From assembly GCA_019057475.1 (NCBI GenBank), contig DXJO01000014.1, forward strand, positions 1 to 64,000: a stretch of 64,000 nucleotides of DNA. Direction: 5' to 3'. This document shows positions 1 to 7,809 of this stretch, piece after piece (positions within the stretch are counted from its first letter, which is position 1; every line of letters begins with the position of its first letter). The stretch is from Candidatus Thorarchaeota archaeon (GTDB taxonomy: Archaea > Asgardarchaeota > Thorarchaeia > Thorarchaeales > Thorarchaeaceae). Both the position numbers and the translations under genes were made by a program. Below the pieces are notes generated by a model. It saw only the letters and a list, made by a program, of their open reading frames with translations, was not told the origin of the DNA and ran no database searches.

Positions 1-226
1 ATAACATACTGCTCAGGATTGAGTGGTGTGGACGTTCGATGCTGATTGCTAGGGCGTGCATGCAATTTGGTCGCCGCCAGTTGGACGGAGACAGAAAACG
101 CCTGTGGAGAGGATATGAGACTAGTCGCAGATTCAGTAGGATCTGCAGAGCAGACCTCAATGAATCAGGAACCGAACATCAATCAAGGACATTGATGTCT
201 AGGATTGTACAAGTTTCGGGCAACGG
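1..226. repeat. 226-bp long repeat, copy 1
   Basis: This stretch matches 12916-13141 without gaps. I count about 17 mismatches over 226 positions by eye, roughly 92% identity. It touches the window edge, so its left boundary is unknown; the right boundary ends at a GGGCAACGG shared by both copies. A 63-codon frame crosses it, but the substitutions between copies change amino acids freely and the minus-strand frames have shared stops, so I do not call a gene. It contains small self-complementary segments such as CAGAT/ATCTG. The function is unknown: a remnant of a mobile element or of a duplicated gene end. Confidence 0.8.
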
Positions 227-484
227 CTGACTGAGAACTGGAAGAAACCCAAACAGAAAGGAGGGTGGGCGCCATGGAGGACTTCTTGTAATCATGTGGA
301 GGCTTTCGCCCCTGCGCGTCGCTGGTTGTTTTGTTTAGGCTCCGTGTGCGCCCCTGTTGACTGAAGATTCGTGGCTCAGTCTAATATGGCCATGTGTCAT
401 GCAGGTCATACTCCCGTCAAGGAGGCCTCTCAGACATAGGTTCAGCCGGTGGTTCCCTCTGGGTTCGTGAGAGGAACGGGCACT

Positions 485-2200
485 CTAGTGAGTCTTGCTG
501 TATACTTTCACATAGTATACAACTACCACAACAGCAACTAGAGTCACAATGATAATTGCTGGCAACAGAAGATCAGGAGACGCATCAGATGGTATTGAAG
601 TAAGCAAGAACAGTGTGTAGCCAGAGTATTCATTGCCAAGCCTTAGGATGTAGCCCGTTTCATTCAGATTGACAGGCAATGTGATTGTGATGGGTAGTGT
701 GTGTGATTCTCCTCCATCAAGAGCACCCCATGAATGAAGCAGAGTGCCACCTCCACCTCTGAGTTCAATCCCATCCTCAGTACTGAGTCGAGGGCTGAGA
801 CAATTGATACTAACACTTAGCGACATTTCCTCTCCCTGTTGAGTGGCGTCTGAAGCAACACCAAGAGTGGCAGCTAGTCTTGGTGTCATTTCAAGCAGAT
901 AATCAAATGCCGGAATATAGTATTGCCAGAGACTCTCAATGTATGCATCATCAGGTGTAAAGTAACCAAAAATCTCATGCCATTCTTGAATCAAATGCGT
1001 AGAGTTGTCAACAATATCTACGTAGGTTGAAGGATCATCAGCAGACCCGTTGTGATAGACCTCAAAAGTGATGGGAAGGGCCGTTCCTCGTTCAACATAC
1101 ATCCATGCCCCCCACATACCTGATGGAGCTGAAGCAAGCTGAGGTTTGTTGTATTGGCCATTGGAAGTCTGTGCAGTGAAATCATAGATCTCATTGAATC
1201 CCACAGGATACATCGTCGCAAAATCTTGGGCTACATGGTAGTAGAGTGTGCCTTCATACCAATTGTCATAGTAATTTGTAGGAAAGAATGTTGCGTTAAT
1301 GCCTGAGTGAAGTGAGTACACCATGGCGAATGTGTGTTGGCTCGTCCAGTCCCTGTAAGCCTGAGTTTCTGGTTCTGAGAAGGCCGTAGGACCGCGGTAT
1401 ATCTGAGACCTTACATCTGACGATGAGCTTCCCGAACCCCACCCAGTTGCATAGTTCCGATTAAGGTCAACAAGTCCAATGTAGTCTTCATTGAAGAGAC
1501 CGTCACCGTCATCATCTATGCCTTCATAGAAAGTATGGCTAAACTCGGGTTCACCACCAGAACCCGTTTTGGTGTAGACATCAAATCCTGAAACAAAACC
1601 GTCACCATCTGCGTCATCCCATGGATCTTCATCGAACAGACCGTCACCATCGTCATCATAGGGGCGAAGATTCTTTCTGAGCCAATAGTCTTCTTCATTG
1701 ACTACACGTTCAAGACCGTCTGGATTCAACGTAGGAATAACAAAGATTTCCTGCGTGTCAACATACTCGGTTATGGTTTCATCTTCACCATAGTTGTTAA
1801 GCAGATAGATGATAAAGCGTAAGGAAAGCTCAACTGTGATTTGTTCCCGGGCATGATGATGCGCGTTAACCTGGGTCTTTGCTTTCTGTTCTGTATTCTG
1901 TTCGTTGGTGATTCGAACACAGGTGATATTTCTCCCCAGATAGCTTTTTCCTATTACTTCGATATCTACAAGTTCTGGGACTGTGCTATGAATTAGCTCA
2001 ATCTCCTCATCAACCTCTGCTGGATCATGCCACTCATCTTGATAGATTAGAGATATGTCAGACCAGGTCCGGTCAACGGAGAGGGTATCAACACGTTCGA
2101 TAGCAAGTGTTGAAATCGCAGCATCCGAAGTAGTAGCAGCACCTACAGAGAGAGCGAATGTGGAAACTAGAAGAAGCACAACAAGAGTACTTGAGAGCAA
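485..2200 (-). CDS. M14-family zinc carboxypeptidase, secreted and membrane-anchored
   Basis: A 571-residue metallocarboxypeptidase that would act outside the cell on peptide C-termini. Residues 1-22 form a signal peptide. The zinc ligands are visible as H116-x-x-E119 and H298, and the catalytic Glu is E380 in an ITFE motif. Two acidic DxDxDG loops (about 182-203 and 229-239) sit inside the catalytic domain and look like calcium sites. A beta-rich region follows (about 450-535), then a C-terminal membrane helix (about 542-563) with a short basic tail, so the enzyme is probably tethered to the outer membrane face. The start is a TTG about 12 nt after GAGGTGA; an upstream in-frame stop rules out a longer protein. 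It is transcribed alone. The substrate cannot be read from the sequence. Confidence 0.88.
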   Translation of the reverse strand: MLSSTLVVLLLVSTFALSVGAATTSDAAISTLAIERVDTLSVDRTWSDISLIYQDEWHDPAEVDEEIELIHSTVPELVDIEVIGKSYLGRNITCVRITNEQNTEQKAKTQVNAHHHAREQITVELSLRFIIYLLNNYGEDETITEYVDTQEIFVIPTLNPDGLERVVNEEDYWLRKNLRPYDDDGDGLFDEDPWDDADGDGFVSGFDVYTKTGSGGEPEFSHTFYEGIDDDGDGLFNEDYIGLVDLNRNYATGWGSGSSSSDVRSQIYRGPTAFSEPETQAYRDWTSQHTFAMVYSLHSGINATFFPTNYYDNWYEGTLYYHVAQDFATMYPVGFNEIYDFTAQTSNGQYNKPQLASAPSGMWGAWMYVERGTALPITFEVYHNGSADDPSTYVDIVDNSTHLIQEWHEIFGYFTPDDAYIESLWQYYIPAFDYLLEMTPRLAATLGVASDATQQGEEMSLSVSINCLSPRLSTEDGIELRGGGGTLLHSWGALDGGESHTLPITITLPVNLNETGYILRLGNEYSGYTLFLLTSIPSDASPDLLLPAIIIVTLVAVVVVVYYVKVYSKTH

Positions 2201-2429
2201 TCGAATGTCAATTCACCTCACAGCTTAACAGTCATGTAACAACCATTCCTGAAATCTTGGCATCACAAGACTCGGAAGACTTTGAGATTTGACTAATAAT
2301 AGGATTTGGTTCAGCGCTTTCAATTGCGTGAACCAAAATGCAAGACAATGAATGTCTGAACCCATCCGTTGGACCAGAAGACCTTTTTTGTGGGAGTATC
2401 AGTCTGTATTGCAGTCAGGATGTTAGATA

Positions 2430-2897
2430 ATGGAACTGCCTCTGGAAACCCTAGAAAGGATTGTTGATACTCTCAACGTAGGCTTGGTCGTTCTTGACAA
2501 GGACGACAAAATCGTGTTGTTCAATCGAAAGGCTGGAGAGATGCTCAAGCAAGACCCCGAGGAAAGAATCGGGAGCCCCCTCCTTAGATGCCATCCGGAG
2601 AGAGCAGAGCCCGGAGTCCTAAAGATGATAGGCGAGATAAAGAGCGGTAAGCTGGAAAAGTACGACGGCTGGGTCAACTTCATTGGGAGAATCATCTACG
2701 AGTACATCTATCCAATCCGGGACAAGGACGGAAAATACGTGGCCACTGTTGCCGAGTTCCATGACGCCGCCGAGAAAGCAGAATATCTGAAAGGCCTAGG
2801 AGAGTGGACAAGGCCAGACATGCACGGAACAGGAGATAGCTCGCCCCGGAGTCCTCATGCAGAACCGCCACTCACGCGCAAGGGACGCAAAGAGTAA
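2430..2897 (+). CDS. PAS-domain protein (DUF438-type PAS)
   Basis: A 155-residue cytoplasmic protein made of one PAS domain (about 8-125) and a polar, Pro/Arg-rich tail. The CHP motif after the first strands and the pattern of the last strands resemble the PAS domain found at the C-terminus of DUF438 proteins, which can bind a small ligand or cofactor. There is no kinase, HTH or other output domain, so it must act through a partner. A paralogous domain is encoded at 15208-15654, where it is coupled to a ferredoxin gene. Here it is monocistronic. The ligand is unknown. Confidence 0.75.
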   Translation: MELPLETLERIVDTLNVGLVVLDKDDKIVLFNRKAGEMLKQDPEERIGSPLLRCHPERAEPGVLKMIGEIKSGKLEKYDGWVNFIGRIIYEYIYPIRDKDGKYVATVAEFHDAAEKAEYLKGLGEWTRPDMHGTGDSSPRSPHAEPPLTRKGRKE

Positions 2898-3045
2898 GTC
2901 GATTCAGGTCGTCATGTTACATATTGGATATAGGACTCACAAGTCCCCCAACATGCCTTTGAAAACACTTATACCAGAAGTTAAATCCTGAAACCTAGCT
3001 AGGTGTTTTAGAATAGTACAAAAAGTTCCTGATACGCCGGAGAAC

Positions 3046-3267
3046 ATGGAGATCTGCAAGAAATTCTGCGGACCTTGTCCAACGTTCAAGCCCAACGATC
3101 TCAACACTGTCAAGCCACATGCGCTGTTCTGTGCACGTGGTGCTTCAGAGAAGCCAGCCGCTGAGATTGAAGATAAGGGCTGTAGTTGCTTTGCCTGCCC
3201 TGTATTCCAAAAGTACGAATTAAAGGGCGGTTGGTACTGTATGCATGGTATTGAGGGGAGACAGTAG
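3046..3267 (+). CDS. DUF2769 small cysteine-rich protein
   Basis: A 73-residue protein with eight cysteines (C4, C8, C11, C29, C46, C48, C51, C65), in the spacing of the archaeal DUF2769 family. Its function is unknown; the Cys pattern suggests metal or Fe-S binding. The start is an ATG with no strong ribosome binding site. An AT-rich element (TTTTAGAATA) about 35 nt upstream could be the TATA box of a leaderless or short-leader transcript. The next gene downstream is also small and Cys-containing, but about 220 bp separates them. Confidence 0.75.
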   Translation: MEICKKFCGPCPTFKPNDLNTVKPHALFCARGASEKPAAEIEDKGCSCFACPVFQKYELKGGWYCMHGIEGRQ

Positions 3268-3489
3268 TCATTTCTCTCCATGCGTCAATAGACCTAGAAT
3301 CTACAACTACCAGCGAGTGGGGGTAACGCACCCCCCATTCGATTCATTTTATGACAAGATTGACTGAAATTCACTCAATATCAAATTGCAGGAAAGTAAT
3401 CAGACTATGCTTTCTTCTATCCGCTGAGCTAGAGTAACGTTTAAGAAAACAAGATGGTCGCGAACGTCACACTACTGAGATGTTTTCTA

Positions 3490-3804
3490 ATGGCACACTG
3501 TGTGTTAGTCAAGGGACCCTGTAGAGGCAAGATGTGCGACTTCTGGGCTAGAGTTAAGATACAGAAGAAGAGCGTCGAAGAGATGGCTGATGATATCAGG
3601 GAAAGCATCGCCAAGTGTGAGGATGGAAACATCAAAACCGTTACAGAAGTAATTCAGGCCTACTGGTCTGCCTTGGGTGTTCGGGACATGTACAGACTCT
3701 GTAAGGAAGAATCTAATCTGTATGAGAAGATCAAGCAGGTGGAAAACCTAGCCCTTGAGCAAAATAGTATCAAAGCTGTGCAAATTCCGCAGGCACAGCA
3801 ATGA
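3490..3804 (+). CDS. small Cys-containing protein, unknown function
   Basis: A 104-residue protein from the ATG at 3490. A longer reading from 3454 adds 12 residues. I prefer 3490 because a TATA-like TTTAAGAA at 3440-3447 would place transcription start near 3470. The N-terminus has Cys residues at 4, 11 and 16 within a CxxxxCDFWAR-like stretch; C43 and C71 follow, and the C-terminal part is helical and charged. I do not recognise the family. Its 3' end overlaps the 3' end of the convergent FAD oxidase gene by 35 bp. Confidence 0.6.
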   Translation: MAHCVLVKGPCRGKMCDFWARVKIQKKSVEEMADDIRESIAKCEDGNIKTVTEVIQAYWSALGVRDMYRLCKEESNLYEKIKQVENLALEQNSIKAVQIPQAQQ

Positions 3805-5425
3805 TATTTCCTCTGTTGAGAAGCCACTTCGGGTCAAGAGCCTTTTTGACAGCCTGCATTTCTGCTATGCCTTTCTGACCGTACATGGCTTCTAGGAAGG
3901 GCACTTTCAGCTTGCCAATTCCGTGCTCTGCCGCAACTGTACCGCCCAGCTCAACAGCCTTCTTCGCAAAGAGCATGTAGTTGTCCATTCCCTGCTGGAC
4001 TTCCTCGTTGTTTCGCGGAATCATGTTCACGTGCAGATGCGAATCCCCGATATGACCGAAGATAACGTATTCCATTCCCTGCGCCTCCAGAGTGTCACGA
4101 TAAAACTTCAGATACTCTCGCAGTGCCTCAGCTGGGACTGCCATGTCAGTACCAATCTTGTGCACCTCGTGATACTCCGCCTTGCGCTGGGCGATGAGTG
4201 CATTGATTGTTTCAGGCACGAAATGCCTGACTGTCTTCATCTTCTCCAGTTCTGCCCGGTCTAGGCCGGCCCAGCTCGATTCCGAGGAGGAGTTGTACTT
4301 GTTGAGAATCTCTTCTAGGCTCATTATTTTCTCCTCCATCTCATCTTCTGTGTAGCTGAACTCAAAGAAGACTATAGCTTGAGTCTGATCTGAGAGAGCC
4401 GGCACAGTAAGTCCAGCTTCGCTCGCCTTTTCCCTAATCATCTTGACTGCATTTGGACCTAAGTATTCCAAAAAGTTCATGGGGATTGGAGAGTCATGCG
4501 GCTTGACATCATAGACGAAATTGACTGCGTCATCCTCGCTTGGAAAGAAGGCCATCACTGTCATGATGTTCTCGGGCATCTTCATCAGTCGGAGCTCTAC
4601 CATTGTGATTGCACCAAGGATTCCCTCAAAGCTGATGAAGAGATCAATCAGGTCCATGCCAGGCTTCGCAAAGAGGCCAGCGGCATTCTTCGTCTTTGGC
4701 ATCTCATAGGTGGGTATCGGGACTTCGACCGCTGACCCATCGGTGAGTATGACCTGGAACGTGTCATCTTTCGCGAAGATCTTACCCCGCTCAATATCAA
4801 GAATGTCTCCGTTTGCTAGTACAACCCTCAAACGACGGACCCAGTTTCTAACTGCACCATGCTTGAAGGTGCGTGCACCTGACGCATTGCACGCCACAAC
4901 ACCGCCCAGATGGGCCGTCATTTCTGTCGGATCTATGGGGAAGAAGTAGGAATCAGACTCATTCAGGAACTGTTCGAGGGCCTTCTGTTGCCCGGGCGTG
5001 CCCTTGCCTTCCAACTCATCAAGAGCTTTTGTAGTAATGGCCTTCGCCAGGATTTCAAGGATGACACCAGCTTGGCCGCCAATTGAGTAGAAACCCTCAT
5101 CGGCGGAGTACTCCATGAAGAGCATCTCATCCATCTTCTCAAGGTTGATCGTGATTCCGCCCATAGGAACAGCAGCACCGGTGATTCCGGTTCTGGCTCC
5201 CTGAATTGTTACGGGTGTTCCATTCTCGTATGCATGTTTCAGAACAGCAGCCACTTCTGCCTCAGTGGTGGGAAAAAGGAGCTTGTCCGTTTGACCATCA
5301 AAGGAGTGGCTCTCGTCATCTAAGTAGAGAGCATAGATATCCGTGATGGTCGCTTGATCCGTGACTGTCTTCATATCTGATAGACTAGCCGTCTCAGGTG
5401 TTTGGGCCTTGATCTGATTCGTCAT
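3770..5425 (-). CDS. FAD-linked oxidase, GlcD/D-lactate dehydrogenase type
   Basis: A 551-residue flavoenzyme that oxidises a 2-hydroxy acid, most likely D-lactate or glycolate. The N-terminal FAD_binding_4 domain (about 40-240) has the nucleotide-binding stretch GARTGITGAAVP and the later ASGARTFKHGAVR. The C-terminal FAD-oxidase domain (about 265-540) has the HIGDSHLHVN motif and AAEHGIGKLK, which carry the metal- and substrate-binding histidines of the family. There is no attached iron-sulfur domain, so electrons must leave to a separate carrier. It is divergent from the SLC13-like permease gene (about 218 bp between starts), which might import its substrate; that link is inferred from position only. 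Confidence 0.85.
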   Translation of the reverse strand: MTNQIKAQTPETASLSDMKTVTDQATITDIYALYLDDESHSFDGQTDKLLFPTTEAEVAAVLKHAYENGTPVTIQGARTGITGAAVPMGGITINLEKMDEMLFMEYSADEGFYSIGGQAGVILEILAKAITTKALDELEGKGTPGQQKALEQFLNESDSYFFPIDPTEMTAHLGGVVACNASGARTFKHGAVRNWVRRLRVVLANGDILDIERGKIFAKDDTFQVILTDGSAVEVPIPTYEMPKTKNAAGLFAKPGMDLIDLFISFEGILGAITMVELRLMKMPENIMTVMAFFPSEDDAVNFVYDVKPHDSPIPMNFLEYLGPNAVKMIREKASEAGLTVPALSDQTQAIVFFEFSYTEDEMEEKIMSLEEILNKYNSSSESSWAGLDRAELEKMKTVRHFVPETINALIAQRKAEYHEVHKIGTDMAVPAEALREYLKFYRDTLEAQGMEYVIFGHIGDSHLHVNMIPRNNEEVQQGMDNYMLFAKKAVELGGTVAAEHGIGKLKVPFLEAMYGQKGIAEMQAVKKALDPKWLLNRGNIIAVPAEFAQL

Positions 5426-5643
5426 TCAATTCTCACCATGGACCTGATGTTGCCGGAGTGGGAGGTAATCGCAATATCAACTCATTGGTATTACCAAGAC
5501 GCAACACCATGCAGTCTAGATTGCTTGTTGGACGACACATTAATGAGCAGGGCTTGATTAGGTGTTCGCATTGTAGTTTCTACTGCCTTTGCTGTAGTTG
5601 ACAACCGTCCGCAGATTGACAATCTGGAGTGAGTACTAGAAAG

Positions 5644-6930
5644 ATGGATGCAATAGGTGCGGCAATCCTCGCCGTTTTCATCGGCACATACATCATCATA
5701 AGCACAGAGAAAGTAAACCGGACTGGAATGGCCCTACTAGGAATGGGATTCGCAGGCGTAGTCCTCTGGGGTGGAGGTCACCCGTTTCACGAACTGGTGT
5801 TAGGCATAGAGTGGGACACTATCCTTTTTGTCACTAGCATGATGATGATTGTAGCAGTCGCAGGCGGGTCAGGCATGTTCCAGTTTCTTGCTCTGAGAAT
5901 ATCGAAACCGAGTGGTGGGGACCACAGACGCCTGTTCATTACATTCATCGTGTTTGTGTTCGTGATGTCATTCTTCCTTGACACCACCTCCACGATGGTC
6001 ATCATGGCACCGCTCACGATTCAGGTCTGTAGAGCACTCGACATCGATTTCAAGCCATACCTAATATCTGAGGCAATAGTGTGCAACTTTGCATCCATTC
6101 CATCAATTGTGGGTGCTGTACCGAACCTTGTCATCGCGAGTGTGACTGGCCTTGACCCAGGATTCCTGTTCATAGCCCTCATGCCTCTTGCAATCATTCT
6201 CCTAATCGTGACGTTGCCCATAATGCTTCATCGATACCGCGCATCATTCGGCGTAACCGATGAGCACAGAGTGGATGCTCTCTTTCGAATAGATCCAGCA
6301 ACTATGATAACGTCGAAGCGTGATTTCTACGCATCAATAATCGCGTTTGTAATCCTGTTCGGGGGGTTTGCCATTGGCCCCTCGGTCAATATAACGCCGC
6401 CGTTGGTTGCTCTTCCTGTGGCTGGATTCATGCTCGTCCTGTCGCATAAGAGAGCTAACAAGTTCCTTACTGAAGTAGGGTGGGACACTGTGTTTTTCCT
6501 TGTTGGTATCTTTGGTCTTGTTGTGGCATTGGACATAACGGGATTGGTCGACGACCTTGGATACTGGATTCAGGCAGTTGTCGGAAATGATGCCGCTTTC
6601 GCCACAGTATTCATGATCTGGATTCCTGCATTGCTCTCGTCTTTCCTAGACAATCTTCCTGTGTCAGTACTACTTGCACCGATAGCTTCCAGCCCGGAAC
6701 TCCTTGCCGTGAGTCCAGTTCTGCCCCTCGCACTAATCTTTGCGGTGAATGTCGGAGGATATCTGACACCCCTGGGCGCGCCAGCAAACATAGTGACAAT
6801 GTCATTTGCGGAGAAAGAGGGTGACCGTATTTCCTTCTTAGAGTTCGCGAAGATGGGCACAATCCTAGCCCTAATTCACTTGGTGATTGGCAGCGGCTGG
6901 TTACTCCTAGTCAACTTCCTCATGGGCTGA
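5644..6930 (+). CDS. SLC13/ArsB-superfamily anion permease
   Basis: A polytopic membrane protein of about 428 residues with some eleven hydrophobic segments arranged as two similar halves. This fits the ion transporter superfamily that contains dicarboxylate/sodium symporters, arsenite permease and NhaD. Family-like signatures are an FFLDTTSTMVIMAPLT stretch near 105-120 in the first half and FLDNLPVSVLLAP in the second. I take the ATG at 5644: it lies 11 nt behind GGAGTGAG, whereas the alternative GTG at 5629 would sit inside that site. The substrate (carboxylate, sulfate, arsenite or cation) cannot be assigned. Confidence 0.8.
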   Translation: MDAIGAAILAVFIGTYIIISTEKVNRTGMALLGMGFAGVVLWGGGHPFHELVLGIEWDTILFVTSMMMIVAVAGGSGMFQFLALRISKPSGGDHRRLFITFIVFVFVMSFFLDTTSTMVIMAPLTIQVCRALDIDFKPYLISEAIVCNFASIPSIVGAVPNLVIASVTGLDPGFLFIALMPLAIILLIVTLPIMLHRYRASFGVTDEHRVDALFRIDPATMITSKRDFYASIIAFVILFGGFAIGPSVNITPPLVALPVAGFMLVLSHKRANKFLTEVGWDTVFFLVGIFGLVVALDITGLVDDLGYWIQAVVGNDAAFATVFMIWIPALLSSFLDNLPVSVLLAPIASSPELLAVSPVLPLALIFAVNVGGYLTPLGAPANIVTMSFAEKEGDRISFLEFAKMGTILALIHLVIGSGWLLLVNFLMG

Positions 6931-6960
6931 TAAGCAGTTTTGCTGTCAATGTAATAGTCC

Positions 6961-7066
6961 GGGGGTTTCCAGAAGAAGGGCGGCGCCCGCTCCCGCCCGA
7001 GCCGCCGGGAGGACGGACACACGACGGAAACAAGACGCCTTTCGTGATGTGCGCAGAAATGCGCAT
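6961..7066. ncRNA. candidate structured RNA or strong hairpin region in a 286-bp gap
   Basis: A GC-rich island much richer in G and C than its surroundings. It contains compatible nested stems, GTTTCC (6965-6970) with GGAAAC (7026-7031) and GGCGGC (6979-6984) with GCCGCC (7001-7006). An alternative pair is CTCCCG (6990-6995) with CGGGAG (7006-7011). Right after it is a perfect hairpin TGCGCA-gaaa-TGCGCA (7050-7065) closed by a GAAA tetraloop. It lies 30 bp after the permease stop and about 150 bp before the next gene, so it may be a 3' UTR structure, a terminator or a small RNA. It did not match RNase P or SRP RNA signatures that I know. The strand is undecided. Confidence 0.4.
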
Positions 7067-7216
7067 TCTGTATTAACGGTACATTGAGTATTTGAAGTCT
7101 CTTGACTATGAGGTTTTTGCGCAAAAGGGAAATTCGGCGTTATGCACCCAGCAGACCATTCATAAAAGATTACAGAGCGCTTTTTTGAACAGGACAAGTA
7201 GCTGAGGCCGATATTA

Positions 7217-7708
7217 TTGCCAAAGAGAGCGCGATGCCCGCACTGTGACAGACTGTTCACACGTGACAGGTTTGACGACCACATTCACAGATGTAGGGCT
7301 CGTGGGATGAATCGAGGAGAGGTCAGAAGGACCAGAAAAGCGGTTGTAGTGGATGGAAACAACGTGGCCCATCATCTCTCTCCGAACGGAGTGCCCCGAG
7401 TGGCAAATCTTGTTCTAGCACAGAGCAGTCTTCTCAAGGCTGGCTTGAAACCGATTGTGGTTGTATCAGCTGCTATCAAGCATAAGATAGACAACCCAGA
7501 AGTTCTACAAGAAATGATTGCGAAACGAGAGGTGATTGAAGCACCCCGCGGCACAGACGATGACCTTACTGTGATAAAACTCGCTCAGAACAACAATGCA
7601 GACATTGTGAGTAACGATAGGTTCCTTGGCTTCATCAGCAAATTCCCGTGGCTGCAATCCAGACTGATGAAATACAGAATGACGCCCGCTGGTTTAATAC
7701 TCAGGTAG
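7217..7708 (+). CDS. zinc-finger NYN-domain ribonuclease (Zc3h12a-like)
   Basis: A 163-residue protein with a C2H2/C2HC-like zinc finger at the N-terminus (C7, C10, H22, H24/C26) and a PIN-like NYN domain (about 41-160). The nuclease signature is visible as V-D46-G-N-N, an acidic TDDD stretch in the middle and SNDR near the end, as in the Zc3h12a (regnase) branch of NYN RNases. The likely role is metal-dependent RNA cleavage, with the finger helping RNA binding. The start is a TTG behind a GAGG element; TCATAAAA near 7160 could be the TATA box. The alanyl-tRNA synthetase follows 101 bp downstream on the same strand. Confidence 0.75.
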   Translation: MPKRARCPHCDRLFTRDRFDDHIHRCRARGMNRGEVRRTRKAVVVDGNNVAHHLSPNGVPRVANLVLAQSSLLKAGLKPIVVVSAAIKHKIDNPEVLQEMIAKREVIEAPRGTDDDLTVIKLAQNNNADIVSNDRFLGFISKFPWLQSRLMKYRMTPAGLILR

Positions 7709-7809
7709 AAATAAGCTGTCCCTTGACTACTGACCGGCATCAGAACCATTAAAATGGGTTCGGAGATGCTCAGTGAGAAACCATTGTTTCTACAAGCAGG
7801 TGAAACTAA

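Noticed and set aside
39-230. 63-codon frame in repeat copy 1, also open in copy 2
   Set aside because: Substitutions between copies change residues at random (for example RAC/MAS, YET/RKT) and there is no ribosome binding site; it is a frame across a repeat.
6961-7066. RNase P or SRP RNA
   Set aside because: The conserved cores (for example GGAGGAA...CC or the SRP helix 8 motif) are absent.
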